A DNA stretch of 64,000 bases from Sinorhizobium mexicanum. Lineage in GTDB: Bacteria > Pseudomonadota > Alphaproteobacteria > Rhizobiales > Rhizobiaceae. Location: the NCBI RefSeq assembly GCF_013488225.1, contig NZ_CP041238.1, positions 1,947,501 through 2,011,500 on the forward strand, read 5' to 3'. Below the pieces are notes generated by a model that was given only the letters and a program-made list of their open reading frames with translations, did no database searches and was not told the origin of the DNA. Of the stretch, positions 49,186-57,300 are shown piece by piece (positions within the stretch are counted from its first letter, which is position 1; every line of letters starts with the position of its first letter). The position numbers were made by a program, and so were the translations under genes.

Positions 49186-49785
49186 ATGGCTAAGATACTG
49201 GTTCTCTACTATTCGGCCTACGGGCATATCGAACGGATGGCTTACGCCGTCGCAGAAGGCGCCAAATCGACCGGCGCAGACGTTGTCGTGAAGCGTGTCC
49301 CCGAGCTCGTACCGGAGGACGTGGCAAAAGCCTCCCATTACAAGATAGATCAGGTGGCGCCGATTGCGACCGTCAATGAACTGGCGGACTATGACGCGAT
49401 CATCTTCGGTTCGGGTACGCGCTACGGGACCGTGGCGTTGCAGTTGCGCAACTTCATCGATCAGACCGGCAGTCTTTGGGCTCAGGGCAAGCTCGTCGGC
49501 AAGGTGGGCTCCGCCTTCACTTCGTCGGCAACCCAGCACGGCGGCCAGGAATCGACGATCCTCGGCCTGATCCCCACGTTAATGCATCTCGGCATGGTGG
49601 TCGTTGGTCTTCCCTATGCATTCGAGGGACAGATGGGACTGGACGAAATCAAGGGCGGATCTCCCTATGGCGCCTCGACCATTACTGGCGGCGACGGTTC
49701 GCGCCAGCCCTCACAGGTAGAGCTCGAAGCCGCCCGTTACCAGGGCGCGCATGTCGCGAAGATTGCCGCAAAACTCGCGTCCTGA
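49186..49785 (+). CDS. wrbA: NAD(P)H:quinone oxidoreductase, type IV (WrbA)
   Basis: An FMN-binding flavodoxin-like enzyme reducing quinones by two electrons. The 199 aa begins [19 protein letters not shown] (FMN phosphate loop). [18 protein letters not shown] and [15 protein letters not shown] mark the WrbA type. AGGAG lies four and seven bases before the ATGs at 49183 and 49186; either is possible. Confidence 0.95.
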   Translation: MAKILVLYYSAYGHIERMAYAVAEGAKSTGADVVVKRVPELVPEDVAKASHYKIDQVAPIATVNELADYDAIIFGSGTRYGTVALQLRNFIDQTGSLWAQGKLVGKVGSAFTSSATQHGGQESTILGLIPTLMHLGMVVVGLPYAFEGQMGLDEIKGGSPYGASTITGGDGSRQPSQVELEAARYQGAHVAKIAAKLAS

Positions 49786-50018
49786 TACCGCCGTTGCAGG
49801 CACTCTTGGCGCGGTCCAATGAGGACTGCGCCTTTGAGCTTCCGTGAAGGCTTCGAAAGGTGGCGAGGATCATCGCAAAAGTGGCCTAGCAACGTCATTC
49901 TGTGCTAACATCACCGCCGTTCGGCATGTAAATGCCATCCATAAGGAGGAGCAGCAGGACCGTGCGGCGACGGTCTGCCGGGGCATGGACTGTCCCGGGA
50001 AATCCAGGGGAGTGAAGA

Positions 50019-50261
50019 ATGGCGCGGATCACGTACTCGATCGTTCCACACGACGGAGGCTGGGCCTACAAGGCAGCCGACGCGTATTCAGAGTCCTTTC
50101 CCAGTCGCGAGATGGCAATAGCGGCCGCAAAGGCCGCAGCGGCGGAACAACAAGTCGGCGGCGACGACGAGGAAATCAGCTTCCAGGATGAGAAGGGAAA
50201 TTGGCATTTCGAACACGCCGATGGGGGAGATCGACCTGAAGCAACCGTCGAGGATGGCTGA
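50019..50261 (+). CDS. DUF2188-like small protein, 80 aa
   Basis: Begins MARITYSIVPHDGGWAYKAAD, then SFPSREMAIAAAKAAAAE and a final acidic part. The H-x-x-G-W and later S-F-x-S-R-x-x-A pattern fits the DUF2188 family. These are small cytoplasmic proteins of unknown role, often stress-related. GGGGAG precedes the ATG. The next small gene follows in the same direction 88 bases later. Confidence 0.7.
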   Translation: MARITYSIVPHDGGWAYKAADAYSESFPSREMAIAAAKAAAAEQQVGGDDEEISFQDEKGNWHFEHADGGDRPEATVEDG

Positions 50262-50349
50262 AGACGCTTGAAGGGGCAGTTGGGTGCGAGCGTATTGCCC
50301 CTGACGACGCCATCCCCGCACGCGGTGACAACGCCACGGAGGATTTCCA

Positions 50350-50568
50350 ATGCATTATAGCGTTCAAATCTTCACCTGGACCGCCCGGTTGGGCGTTCAT
50401 CAGGTCGGATCGGTTATCGAAGTCGACGCACCCAATCCGAAGGCAGCGGCGGTGTCGCTGCTTGGGTTGCGGTTGGACGATAACGGAAAATCGTCGAAAC
50501 TGGCGGTCAGAGTCTGGCGCGGAGAAGACGCCTACAAGGCCGACTGCGATTGTTTTTATTATCACTGA
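50350..50568 (+). CDS. hypothetical protein, 72 aa
   Basis: GGAGGA nine bases before the ATG. A single small alpha/beta unit (HYSVQIFTWTARLGVHQVGS; PKAAAVSLLGLRLDDNG) ending in CDCFYYH. Family not recognised. Confidence 0.6.
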   Translation: MHYSVQIFTWTARLGVHQVGSVIEVDAPNPKAAAVSLLGLRLDDNGKSSKLAVRVWRGEDAYKADCDCFYYH

Positions 50569-50688
50569 AACCGGGCAGGAATCTCACCGCGAGATGTTGA
50601 TGTCTCGCCTCGCGCAAGCCCGTTATCCCGCCATTCCTGCCGAGCGAATGACGGGACGTTTTCTGCGCGGCTGCGGCGCCTCCGGCCT

Positions 50689-51057
50689 TCAATCGTCCCG
50701 TGTACAGACCCTGAGCCGGTGGCCGTCGGGATCGAGAGCGACGAATGTACGGCCGAAGACTGCCGTCATCAGTTCCTGGTCTATGGTCACGCCCTCTTGC
50801 CGCCAAGCGTCGTAAAGCCGTTCGACGGCGGCATCGTTCTCCACCATGAAAGCGAGTTCGGTGCGGTTGCCTTCCCCGGACGTGTGGAAGTTCTCAGCAC
50901 TCATCGACCACAGCCCCAAACTGAGGCTGCCGTCAAACTCGAACGCGACATAGGTGGGAAACGATGCCGACGGTTGGCGGCCAAGCAGGCGCGAATAAAA
51001 TGCAGAGCTTTCCGCAGGATCCTGAACGTACAAGAGGATGAGGTTGGGCTTGAGCAC
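50689..51057 (-). CDS. VOC-family (glyoxalase/bleomycin resistance-like) protein
   Basis: A 122-aa single-domain product. The fold is plain: PNLILLYVQDPAESSAFYSRLLG at the start, ELAFMVENDAAVERLYDA in the middle, FGRTFVALDPDGHRLRV at the end. The start is the GTG at 51057, seven bases after AAGGAG; the frame from 51135 adds 26 residues of non-family sequence and overlaps that site. Substrate unknown. Confidence 0.85.
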   Translation of the reverse strand: MLKPNLILLYVQDPAESSAFYSRLLGRQPSASFPTYVAFEFDGSLSLGLWSMSAENFHTSGEGNRTELAFMVENDAAVERLYDAWRQEGVTIDQELMTAVFGRTFVALDPDGHRLRVCTRDD

Positions 51058-51241
51058 GGTTGTCTCCTTTTTTCCGATAGCAGGATCATAGGAGCCGATG
51101 CTGTCAATTTCTGTCAGCATTCCGGGCTGTACCACAGTGATTCGGGCGGATCGATTCGCGTATTAGACCGCTCACCTCGTTTGCGAGAAAAGGCTCGCAA
51201 AACTTTGAATCTTTGAGAAAGGCTCTACGGCTCCTGGCCAT

Positions 51242-51415
51242 TCAGGATTTCTTCCCGAGGAGGAGGGCCTTCCAGACCGAGCGCCGACGGAGCGCTTTCT
51301 GCGCGTGCAATTCGGCCTGGCGCGCAGCTATGGCGCTGGCAAAGGCTTCCTTCATCGCATCGATGCGACGGCGCTTTTCGTCCACTTCATCACGGTTGAG
51401 CCGGACATCCGTCAT
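51242..51415 (-). CDS. hypothetical protein, 57 aa
   Basis: The ATG at 51415 overlaps the preceding stop (TGATG). The product is helical and charged (NRDEVDEKRRRIDAMKEAF), ending in a basic tail (KALLLGKKS). Translationally coupled to the 85-aa gene. Function unknown. Confidence 0.55.
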   Translation of the reverse strand: MTDVRLNRDEVDEKRRRIDAMKEAFASAIAARQAELHAQKALRRRSVWKALLLGKKS

Positions 51416-51672
51416 CACACGAAACTCCTTGCCTCGCGCGACCTGCTCACGAACAAGCGACCGGCCATGAGAAGATGGCGCTCGTTGGTGGTTCCGGCCT
51501 GATAGGCCTCGATCAGCATTCTGGCGTACCTTCGCGCAGGCGCGCTGTCGCGCGGCCATCGGTGCTCGTCGCAGAGGCGATCGAAAACACGCTGAAGCGC
51601 GCTCAAGTCTTCGGGAAGCAAAGGCACATCAGATGACGCTTGCAGTGGACGCACGCCAGTACCCTCTGTCAT
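51415..51672 (-). CDS. hypothetical protein, 85 aa
   Basis: Begins MTEGTGVRPLQASSDV. The centre ALQRVFDRLCDEHRWPRDSA and ARMLIEAYQAG is a pattern I recall from small rhizobial proteins of unknown role. The start at 51672 is the first ATG; a TTG one codon before it is possible. First of a two-gene unit. Confidence 0.6.
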   Translation of the reverse strand: MTEGTGVRPLQASSDVPLLPEDLSALQRVFDRLCDEHRWPRDSAPARRYARMLIEAYQAGTTNERHLLMAGRLFVSRSREARSFV

Positions 51673-51726
51673 CAATGCAAGGACAAAATTTCGAGGCAGC
51701 CTAGCTTGCCAGCAACGGGCAGCGAT

Positions 51727-51752
51727 TGAACCCCTGGCGAATCAGGGGTTCA
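51727..51752 (+). terminator. perfect 10-base hairpin
   Basis: TGAACCCCTG / CAGGGGTTCA with a six-base loop, followed by TATAATTTTT. It lies upstream of the 85-aa gene and before tRNA-Leu, so it probably ends a transcript on the forward strand or shields the tRNA. Confidence 0.5.
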
Positions 51753-51914
51753 TATAATTTTTCGCTCGAGACGAGGACGCGTCATTCGGCCGGGCGCTAC
51801 GGAGTGGTCTCGATTACCGAACAGACTGCAGAACCGGAGGCTGTGGAACGGACGGAAATGAGCCGCAAAACATTCCCTTGACTGAATCTCCTAAGTGTTT
51901 GATCTAGGCCGCAG

Positions 51915-51999
51915 GCGGACGTGGCGAAACTGGTAGACGCAAGGGACTTAAAATCCCTCGGCCTTGGCCGTACGGGTTCGACCCCCGTCGTCCGCACCA
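51915..51999 (+). tRNA. tRNA-Leu (anticodon TAA), site of integration
   Basis: Acceptor GCGGACG / CGTCCGC, anticodon stem AGGGA / TCCCT around CTTAAAA, long variable arm CGGC-CTTG-GCCG, T-arm CGGGTTCGA, encoded CCA at 51997-51999. The 3' 55 bases are duplicated at 60698-60752, marking the left attachment site. Confidence 0.95.
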
Positions 52000-52059
52000 T
52001 ATTGAAATCATTACATAAAACTGCAACATTAGAGATTTCTTGCGAAAGCTCGAAAATTT

Positions 52060-52080
52060 CTAGGGTACGGATTAGGGTAC
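52060..52080 (+). repeat. left copy of 21-base element repeat (two AGGGTAC)
   Basis: Contains TAGGGTAC-GGAT-TAGGGTAC, identical over 21 bases to 60545-60565 and in the same orientation. The half sites are 12 bases apart. Probably an integrase arm-type site. Confidence 0.6.
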
Positions 52081-52242
52081 ACCCAAGGGAGAAAAATATT
52101 TCTTAATCCCTCGGCCGGTGATAACTTCTTTTTCGCCTCTTTCCGAGGCCGGGGCGCCTGAACCGGACTTAGCGCATTTGGATGATTCGGCGCCCTTTGC
52201 GTGATTTGCTCATTTCGAGCATATGGCCGGTATATTTTCCGC

Positions 52243-52479
52243 ATGCCTCAAACCCCGCCCGATGAACCAGATTTCGAAGGAATGATTGCCGGTCTGCGCA
52301 CCGAGGGCATGACGCCGGGCGCCATCGCCCGTGAGCTGCATATCTCCCGCGTCACCGTCTGGCGACTGGAAACGGGGCTTTCTTCGCAACCGAGCTACAG
52401 GATCGGCCGGGAGGTGGAAAGGCTATGGCAAGCGAGAGGATGCCCAACGGCGCCGAGGCCGGCAAGCTGGCGGAGCTGA
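52243..52479 (+). CDS. small helix-turn-helix protein, 78 aa
   Basis: Begins MPQTPPDEPDFEGMIAGL and carries a resolvase-type helix-turn-helix at residues about 23-45 (MTPGAIARELHISRVTVWRL). The C-terminal 25 residues are read out of frame with the next gene, which begins 55 bases before this one ends. Could be the regulator of element genes or a recombination accessory factor. The start at 52243 is the first ATG after the left repeats. Confidence 0.5.
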   Translation: MPQTPPDEPDFEGMIAGLRTEGMTPGAIARELHISRVTVWRLETGLSSQPSYRIGREVERLWQARGCPTAPRPASWRS

Positions 52480-52631
52480 TCGCCACCGGCCGGCAACGCA
52501 AAGAGATCGCCGAAATGATCGGCGTATCCAGAAGCCAATTGCGCAACATCATGCTCGGCCGCAAGGTGCTTGATCAGACACGGGCAAAGCTTGACCGGCT
52601 CTTTCGCTGCTACTGCGGCAAGCACTCTTAG
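52425..52631 (+). CDS. small helix-turn-helix protein, 68 aa
   Basis: GGAGG lies 13 bases before, and AAAGG just before, the ATG. The helix-turn-helix GRQRKEIAEMIGVSRSQLRN (residues about 22-41) resembles the one in the upstream gene; a CYCG pair near the end could bind metal or be neutral. It overlaps the 78-aa gene by 55 bases in another frame. Related pattern suggests a DNA-binding pair. Confidence 0.5.
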   Translation: MASERMPNGAEAGKLAELIATGRQRKEIAEMIGVSRSQLRNIMLGRKVLDQTRAKLDRLFRCYCGKHS

Positions 52632-52779
52632 CCGAGATCGCGAAACCTTCCCAATCCATTGAACGGTGCGGGCGCATCCAGTTGGGGGAAAGCTGCAAAA
52701 ACTCACCCTTTGTGCGAAGTCATCGTGCAACTGTTCTTGTACAATCGCACAAGTTGCACGTGATTCGGAGTATCCTAGT

Positions 52780-53757
52780 TTGCTACAGAAAGCTCTTGAA
52801 CTTAGCGATATCTTCGCCCCTCATGAAGCGAAACGGCGCGATGAGCTTTTCCAGCTTAACCGGCGCCTGATCCACTACACGTCGGCGGCGGCCGCCGTCT
52901 CGATCATCCGGAACAGCGCGGTCTGGATGCGCAACGTTCTTTGCATGAACGACTACATGGAGGTCGAGCATGGCTTCCAGTTGATGCGGCGTTCGTTCGA
53001 GCCGCCGGTAGACTCCGAATCCGAACGAGGGCTTCGCGCCGTCGCGGCGGCACTTGACGCGATTTTCCCGGAAATATCCAAAGACTGTATCGACTGGTTC
53101 AATGGCTGGTTGTTCGCGCTTCGAAACAAGACTTATGTCACGTGCCTCTCCGAACATCATCCATCGGAAAATGAATATGGACGTTTGTCCATGTGGAGGT
53201 CTTATACTGCTAGTCAGGTCGGCGTCGGCTTAATTATAAATCCTCTGCCTCTATACAGTTTGAGTCAAACGTTTGGGGCTTTCAGTAGTCCTGTTTACTA
53301 TTTTGGTGATGTAGAACTTAGGGATACGTTTTTTGAAATTGCCTCAAATGTCACGGCGAACAAGGATTTACTGGCATCCAAAGGTGCTGACGAAGTCAAA
53401 GGCTATTTCTGTATGTTGCTGCGTGGAATCGCTATGTGCACGAAACACCCCGGCTTCCATGAGGAAAAGGAGTGGCGAATAATGCACACTCAGGGACTGG
53501 ATGAGCAAGGCGCGCTTTTACGGGAGGTCGAAATTATCAATGGCGTTCCCCAGCCCGTATTTAAGATACCCTTGAAAGATCATCTCGAAAGCGGGATGAC
53601 CGGCATCTCAATACCCGACCTACTTGAGCACGTTATTATCGGCCCAACTGAGTTTCCTATGCCAGTAAAGGACGCCATTGTGATTGAACTTGAAAAAGCA
53701 GGGGTAAAGGATGCGGAGACGAAGGTTTCCTACTCAAACATTCCGCTTCGGACCTAG
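52780..53757 (+). CDS. DUF2971 domain protein, element cargo
   Basis: Likely 325 aa from TTG 52780, which has CGGAG upstream; a GTG at 52666 would add 38 residues. DUF2971 signs are LIHYTSAAAAVSIIRNSAVW near the start, LCMNDYMEVEHG, CLSEHHPSENEYGRLSMWRSYT, GVGLIINP and HPGFHEEKEWRI. The biochemical activity of the family is not established to my knowledge; members appear often in mobile elements and defence islands. The 3' half is visibly AT-richer than the chromosome. The next gene follows 76 bases on, same strand. Confidence 0.8.
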   Translation: MLQKALELSDIFAPHEAKRRDELFQLNRRLIHYTSAAAAVSIIRNSAVWMRNVLCMNDYMEVEHGFQLMRRSFEPPVDSESERGLRAVAAALDAIFPEISKDCIDWFNGWLFALRNKTYVTCLSEHHPSENEYGRLSMWRSYTASQVGVGLIINPLPLYSLSQTFGAFSSPVYYFGDVELRDTFFEIASNVTANKDLLASKGADEVKGYFCMLLRGIAMCTKHPGFHEEKEWRIMHTQGLDEQGALLREVEIINGVPQPVFKIPLKDHLESGMTGISIPDLLEHVIIGPTEFPMPVKDAIVIELEKAGVKDAETKVSYSNIPLRT

Positions 53758-53833
53758 TTTTGCTTGAAGCTCCGGTGACGGACCGGAGCATGATCCTATC
53801 AGGCTGAATTCCTTGTCCGAGGCCAATATCGGA

Positions 53834-54712
53834 ATGATCAAAACCGGCTTGCATCACTGGTGGCCGAAGGGCCTTTCGGGCTTCTGGGTCGGTGATGATG
53901 ATTGTGTCACGCGTATCACCCCGCAGGGTACTGAACTCAGATCGCCGCCGGCGAAGTTTGGCGGCATTACCAATGGGCATGCAATAAAGCTGGGTGGCCC
54001 GTGGTCCTATTCATTTGAATCGAAATTTGATGCTGTTGACTCTCGACTCCCATATCTAACAACCGAGTTGCTGGCATTTGAAGCCAAGCCATCAAACGAC
54101 ACGGAATCGATCAAAGACAGGCTTGAAGCTCATGCGGTTTCGGAAGAATTTCTCCGGGAGATTGGGCTAACACTCGCTTCCCTAATCGTGCGTAGCCCGC
54201 GACATCGCAACACGATTGCATTGACGACAGAGTACTACAGGAGCCGGATGGGGTTTTCTGAGCCAGAGGTGAGCAAAAACCTAATTAATATGAATCTAGC
54301 GCACAAATTTGATTTGATCGGCCCCAACTTCAGTGGAGGAAAATATATTATCGCGTACAGCGACGAGTGCGAATTCATATTTGGTGATGGGTTTTATACA
54401 AATATGGCCCACGAACATTCTATCGGCCACCAAAAGACGGTCACGCCGATAACACCCGTTATGACTGTAATTTATACAAAGCCGACGCGATATTCCACGC
54501 AGCCGAAATTAATGACCATTAGGCTGACAAAACAAGAAGTTTTATCCTTTAACGATCTCGTCCAAATATATTCTAAAGATCAGCTTTTCTATCGTAGCCA
54601 AAAACCAGTTTTGGCCGAATCCTTTGTCCGACAAGAATTTCTTGAGTTTCGATACCACGAAGTTCCTTGGCTGGAAGGTTTTCTTGCAGATGCCCACCAG
54701 TTTAGAGGGTAG
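53834..54712 (+). CDS. DUF4238-like protein, element cargo
   Basis: About 292 aa from ATG 53834 (a TTG at 53813 would add seven). Begins IKTGLHHWWPKGLSGFW, which resembles the His-rich start of DUF4238 proteins (HFIPKFYL-type); conserved later parts include the AHEHSIGH segment and FRYHEVPWLEGFL. Function unknown; such proteins are often found with abortive-infection or other defence genes. The gene is AT-rich and lies 76 bases after the DUF2971 gene, so the two may be one transferred cassette. Confidence 0.6.
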   Translation: MIKTGLHHWWPKGLSGFWVGDDDCVTRITPQGTELRSPPAKFGGITNGHAIKLGGPWSYSFESKFDAVDSRLPYLTTELLAFEAKPSNDTESIKDRLEAHAVSEEFLREIGLTLASLIVRSPRHRNTIALTTEYYRSRMGFSEPEVSKNLINMNLAHKFDLIGPNFSGGKYIIAYSDECEFIFGDGFYTNMAHEHSIGHQKTVTPITPVMTVIYTKPTRYSTQPKLMTIRLTKQEVLSFNDLVQIYSKDQLFYRSQKPVLAESFVRQEFLEFRYHEVPWLEGFLADAHQFRG

Positions 54713-54795
54713 GCGTCTATCCCCGCCCGAACTTCCCCGAGGCGGTCCGGCCCAAGCTCATCGGAAAATCCAAGGCTGCTGTATGCACGGCACAA

Positions 54796-55011
54796 TCAAA
54801 GCGCCCGAAATGCCGCCGGGCTATAAAGCTCCATCAACGCGGCGATCATGTCGGCGCGGCTCAATTCTTCGGCCTCAAGCCCCGATTCCACCGGATAGCA
54901 GCGGAAGCCCCACCCGTCCGGCGTGACGGCAAGGATGAAAACACCGCCGCCGTTAAAGGCATGGCGATGGCGCGCGAAAGCGTCGGGAAGGGTGTCAATC
55001 CGGTTTTTCAT
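54796..55011 (-). CDS. hypothetical protein, 71 aa
   Basis: Begins MKNRIDTLPDAFARHRHAF, with AGGGGG upstream. The second half, AEELSRADMIAALMELY, is helical. Family not recognised. Last of the reverse-strand element genes. Confidence 0.5.
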   Translation of the reverse strand: MKNRIDTLPDAFARHRHAFNGGGVFILAVTPDGWGFRCYPVESGLEAEELSRADMIAALMELYSPAAFRAL

Positions 55012-55053
55012 CTTGGCCCCCTGACGAGGGTTACAACTGGCAAGCTCGCCTGT

Positions 55054-55542
55054 TTACTTCACCGCGCGCAAGCCGGCGCCCTTGAGCCGTTCGATTTCGC
55101 CCTTGAGCCGCTGGACCTCGGCGCGCAAGGCGACATCGGTTTCAAGCCGGGCCTCGACGCGCTCGACGCGTGTGATAAGCCGTTGCTCCAGATCGGCGAA
55201 ATCGCGGTGCATGCGGTCGCGTTCCTCGCGGAAACGCTCACCCGCATGCTTCGTGAGCTTATCAAATTCGGCAGCTAAATTGCTGCGTTCCTCGGCGAAG
55301 CGGGCGCCGACGAATTCGCCGAACCGCCTAAGACCGGCTTGCGACGCGGAACGGCGGGGCGCCGGGACGTTGGCGTTTGCCGCCATTGCATCTTCCGCCG
55401 CTTGTCGCCGGACCTCCTCGGCTTGCCGCCGGGCGGCCTCAAGTCCGGCTCGCCTGTCGCGGCGCATCATCCGTTGCGCGTCCGGCGAATAGCCTTCAAG
55501 TGCCTGTTCGAATTCGTCGGGGGTCATCTCGTGATACTGCAT
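55054..55542 (-). CDS. coiled-coil protein, 162 aa
   Basis: The start at 55542 is MQYHEMTPDEFEQAL. After an arginine- and alanine-rich middle (RRDRRAGLEAARRQAEEVRRQ), the rest is predicted coiled coil (RMHRDFADLEQRLITRVERVE). The shape suits a phage scaffold or structural accessory protein, but there is no clear family. It lies next to the capsid fragment on the same strand. Confidence 0.5.
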   Translation of the reverse strand: MQYHEMTPDEFEQALEGYSPDAQRMMRRDRRAGLEAARRQAEEVRRQAAEDAMAANANVPAPRRSASQAGLRRFGEFVGARFAEERSNLAAEFDKLTKHAGERFREERDRMHRDFADLEQRLITRVERVEARLETDVALRAEVQRLKGEIERLKGAGLRAVK

Positions 55543-55575
55543 GGCCGCCTCCCTGAGTGGACACACTCCGTTTAG

Positions 55576-56271
55576 TCACCATCCGAGCGGTTCGACAAAG
55601 GCGGCACCGCCTGATCGCGCGTACCAGCTCACCGGCAAGGCCGCTTTCAGCGCGGCGCTGTCGGTTTGCCACAAGGATCGCGTCGGGGCGGCGACAACGT
55701 TCGGCGTTCCCGGTGTCGAGATCGGCCCGACCGTGTCTTGCGTCTGTTCGACGAGCGTTGCTTCCCTCGAAACCGAAAACGTCGGTTCGCCACCGAAGCC
55801 CGTCGCCAGCGCATCGGCATCGACCGCGATCATGCGCGTATCCGGGACGGAGGACGAGGCAAAAACGGGATAGTCGAAGCCGAGGAGACCGCCGCCGGCC
55901 GCAAGGCCCGCGCGTGTCGCCGGACTGACGACGAAGACCGGATCGGCGACGGTGGTAAGCGCCGCGACAAGCGCTTTTGCATCCTCGGCGAAGCTCGTTC
56001 CAGGCGGCGTCACTGTCACCCCGGCAAGGATGCCGGCCGGGGCAACCGCCGTTGCCGCCTGATCGCCGAAAAAGGTTTCGTCGAGACAAGTACCGACCGC
56101 GTCGCCGAGCACCTTGCGAAGCAGGGCTTCAATCGACGGCTGCGAACGTTCGGCCAAATCCTCGGTGAACGTCGAAATCAGCTTGACCGCATAAGGCCGC
56201 AACGTCGCCCGGACGACTCCGTTCGACTGCCCCGCCCGGACCCCAACGCAACCGCGGTTATTTCGGACCAT
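55576..56271 (-). pseudogene. HK97-type major capsid protein, truncated
   Basis: The C-terminal half carries capsid features: DETFFGDQAATAVAPAGIL, LLGFDYPVFASSSVPDTRMI, NVVAAPTRSLWQTDSAALKA and a final PVSWYARSGGAAFVEPLGW. Full major capsid proteins of this fold are roughly twice this long or more and begin with a delta domain that is absent here. Only 231 aa remain from the first ATG at 56271; the first 14 bases overlap the 251-aa gene. No protease, portal or terminase genes are near. Either a decayed gene or a satellite-encoded capsid fragment. Confidence 0.7.
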
Positions 56272-57013
56272 CCCCCCCGGTACGCCCCCGGCTGAGGCGA
56301 ATGATTTCACCAAGCAGCACATCGAGATCGGTCGAGAAATCCACCTGAACAGCGGTCGGCACATCTTCACGTGGTCTGATCGGTAAATGCAGATGCATGT
56401 CTGCAATATTGCGAAGCGAGCCTTGGAGACGTTCAAGCGAAGCCTTGAGGGACTTGCCTCCATGGTTGTTCGCCACCTCCGCGAAGGTGCCGAGACCAAA
56501 CACAGGAGGAACATGGTTCAATATCGTGCGGAGAAGCATTGCGGTTGACAGGTGACACCGATTGGCGGCGGCAACATTCAGTTCACGGCATAGCTCCACA
56601 AGCCGGGCAAAGTCCCACGGCCCATTGCCGAGAGATTGAAGCGCGACGATCCGGGAAGGGTCAACGTACGGTTTGGCAGGAGTGGCTTGCGACAACGGCG
56701 CCTTGATCCTCTTACGCTCTATCGCACGTGCGCCGGCCCGAACAATTTGCGCCGCCTCCTGCACCGATGCATAGGACGGGCCATCATCAAACATCCCGCT
56801 AAGGCCAAGGTTGGCGGTGGTTATAAGACTTATCGAGTAATCGTTGATCCCTCCAAGCTCATCGGCCAGTATCCCCTTTGCCTCTAGTGCCAGTGCCTTG
56901 AACGTTGCGGCATGGTTCGTTGGCAGAATCCGGCCGAACATGTTGCCGCCATCCTCGAATAGCGGCAGCAAACGTTCCATCTTATCCGCGATTGCGCTGA
57001 GTTCTTCGATCAC
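56258..57013 (-). CDS. hypothetical protein, 251 aa, element-borne
   Basis: Alpha-helical, soluble. Begins EELSAIADKMERLLPLFEDG; the conserved-looking end is LLRTILNHVPPVFGLGTFAE, then SLKASLERLQGSLRNIADMH and DFSTDLDVLLGEIIRLSRG. I recall similar proteins from scattered mobile elements, without a function. A candidate defence or regulatory gene by position only. It overlaps the capsid fragment by 14 bases. Confidence 0.55.
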   Translation of the reverse strand: MIEELSAIADKMERLLPLFEDGGNMFGRILPTNHAATFKALALEAKGILADELGGINDYSISLITTANLGLSGMFDDGPSYASVQEAAQIVRAGARAIERKRIKAPLSQATPAKPYVDPSRIVALQSLGNGPWDFARLVELCRELNVAAANRCHLSTAMLLRTILNHVPPVFGLGTFAEVANNHGGKSLKASLERLQGSLRNIADMHLHLPIRPREDVPTAVQVDFSTDLDVLLGEIIRLSRGRTGGDGPK

Positions 57014-57168
57014 AGGGCGAAAGCTAACTTGAGGCCGGGTGAGCGCGGGAGTCCCATTTCAGGGGTGGGGCGATTTACCCACAAGCAATTTGACTTTGCG
57101 CCGCGTTCATTGCCTTCCCTTCCTGTGCCTCCGATGCAACCGCTTTCGCTTCATCCTCGATCTTCGAA

Positions 57169-57194
57169 AAGGGGCGCGCTTGAAAGCGCCCCTT
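57169..57194 (-). terminator. intrinsic terminator of the integrase-side operon
   Basis: Perfect 9-base stem AAGGGGCGC / GCGCCCCTT followed on the reverse strand by TTC. It lies about 105 bases after the end of the ATPase gene. Confidence 0.7.
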
Positions 57195-57300
57195 CTATAT
57201 CAAAGATATAGGGGGTAGTGGAGAGAGTTTGCATGTCGTTGTTTTCATTGCCGAAACCCGTTTGCATGGAGAGGCCGAAAAATTAGCGTGGAGCGAGGGA

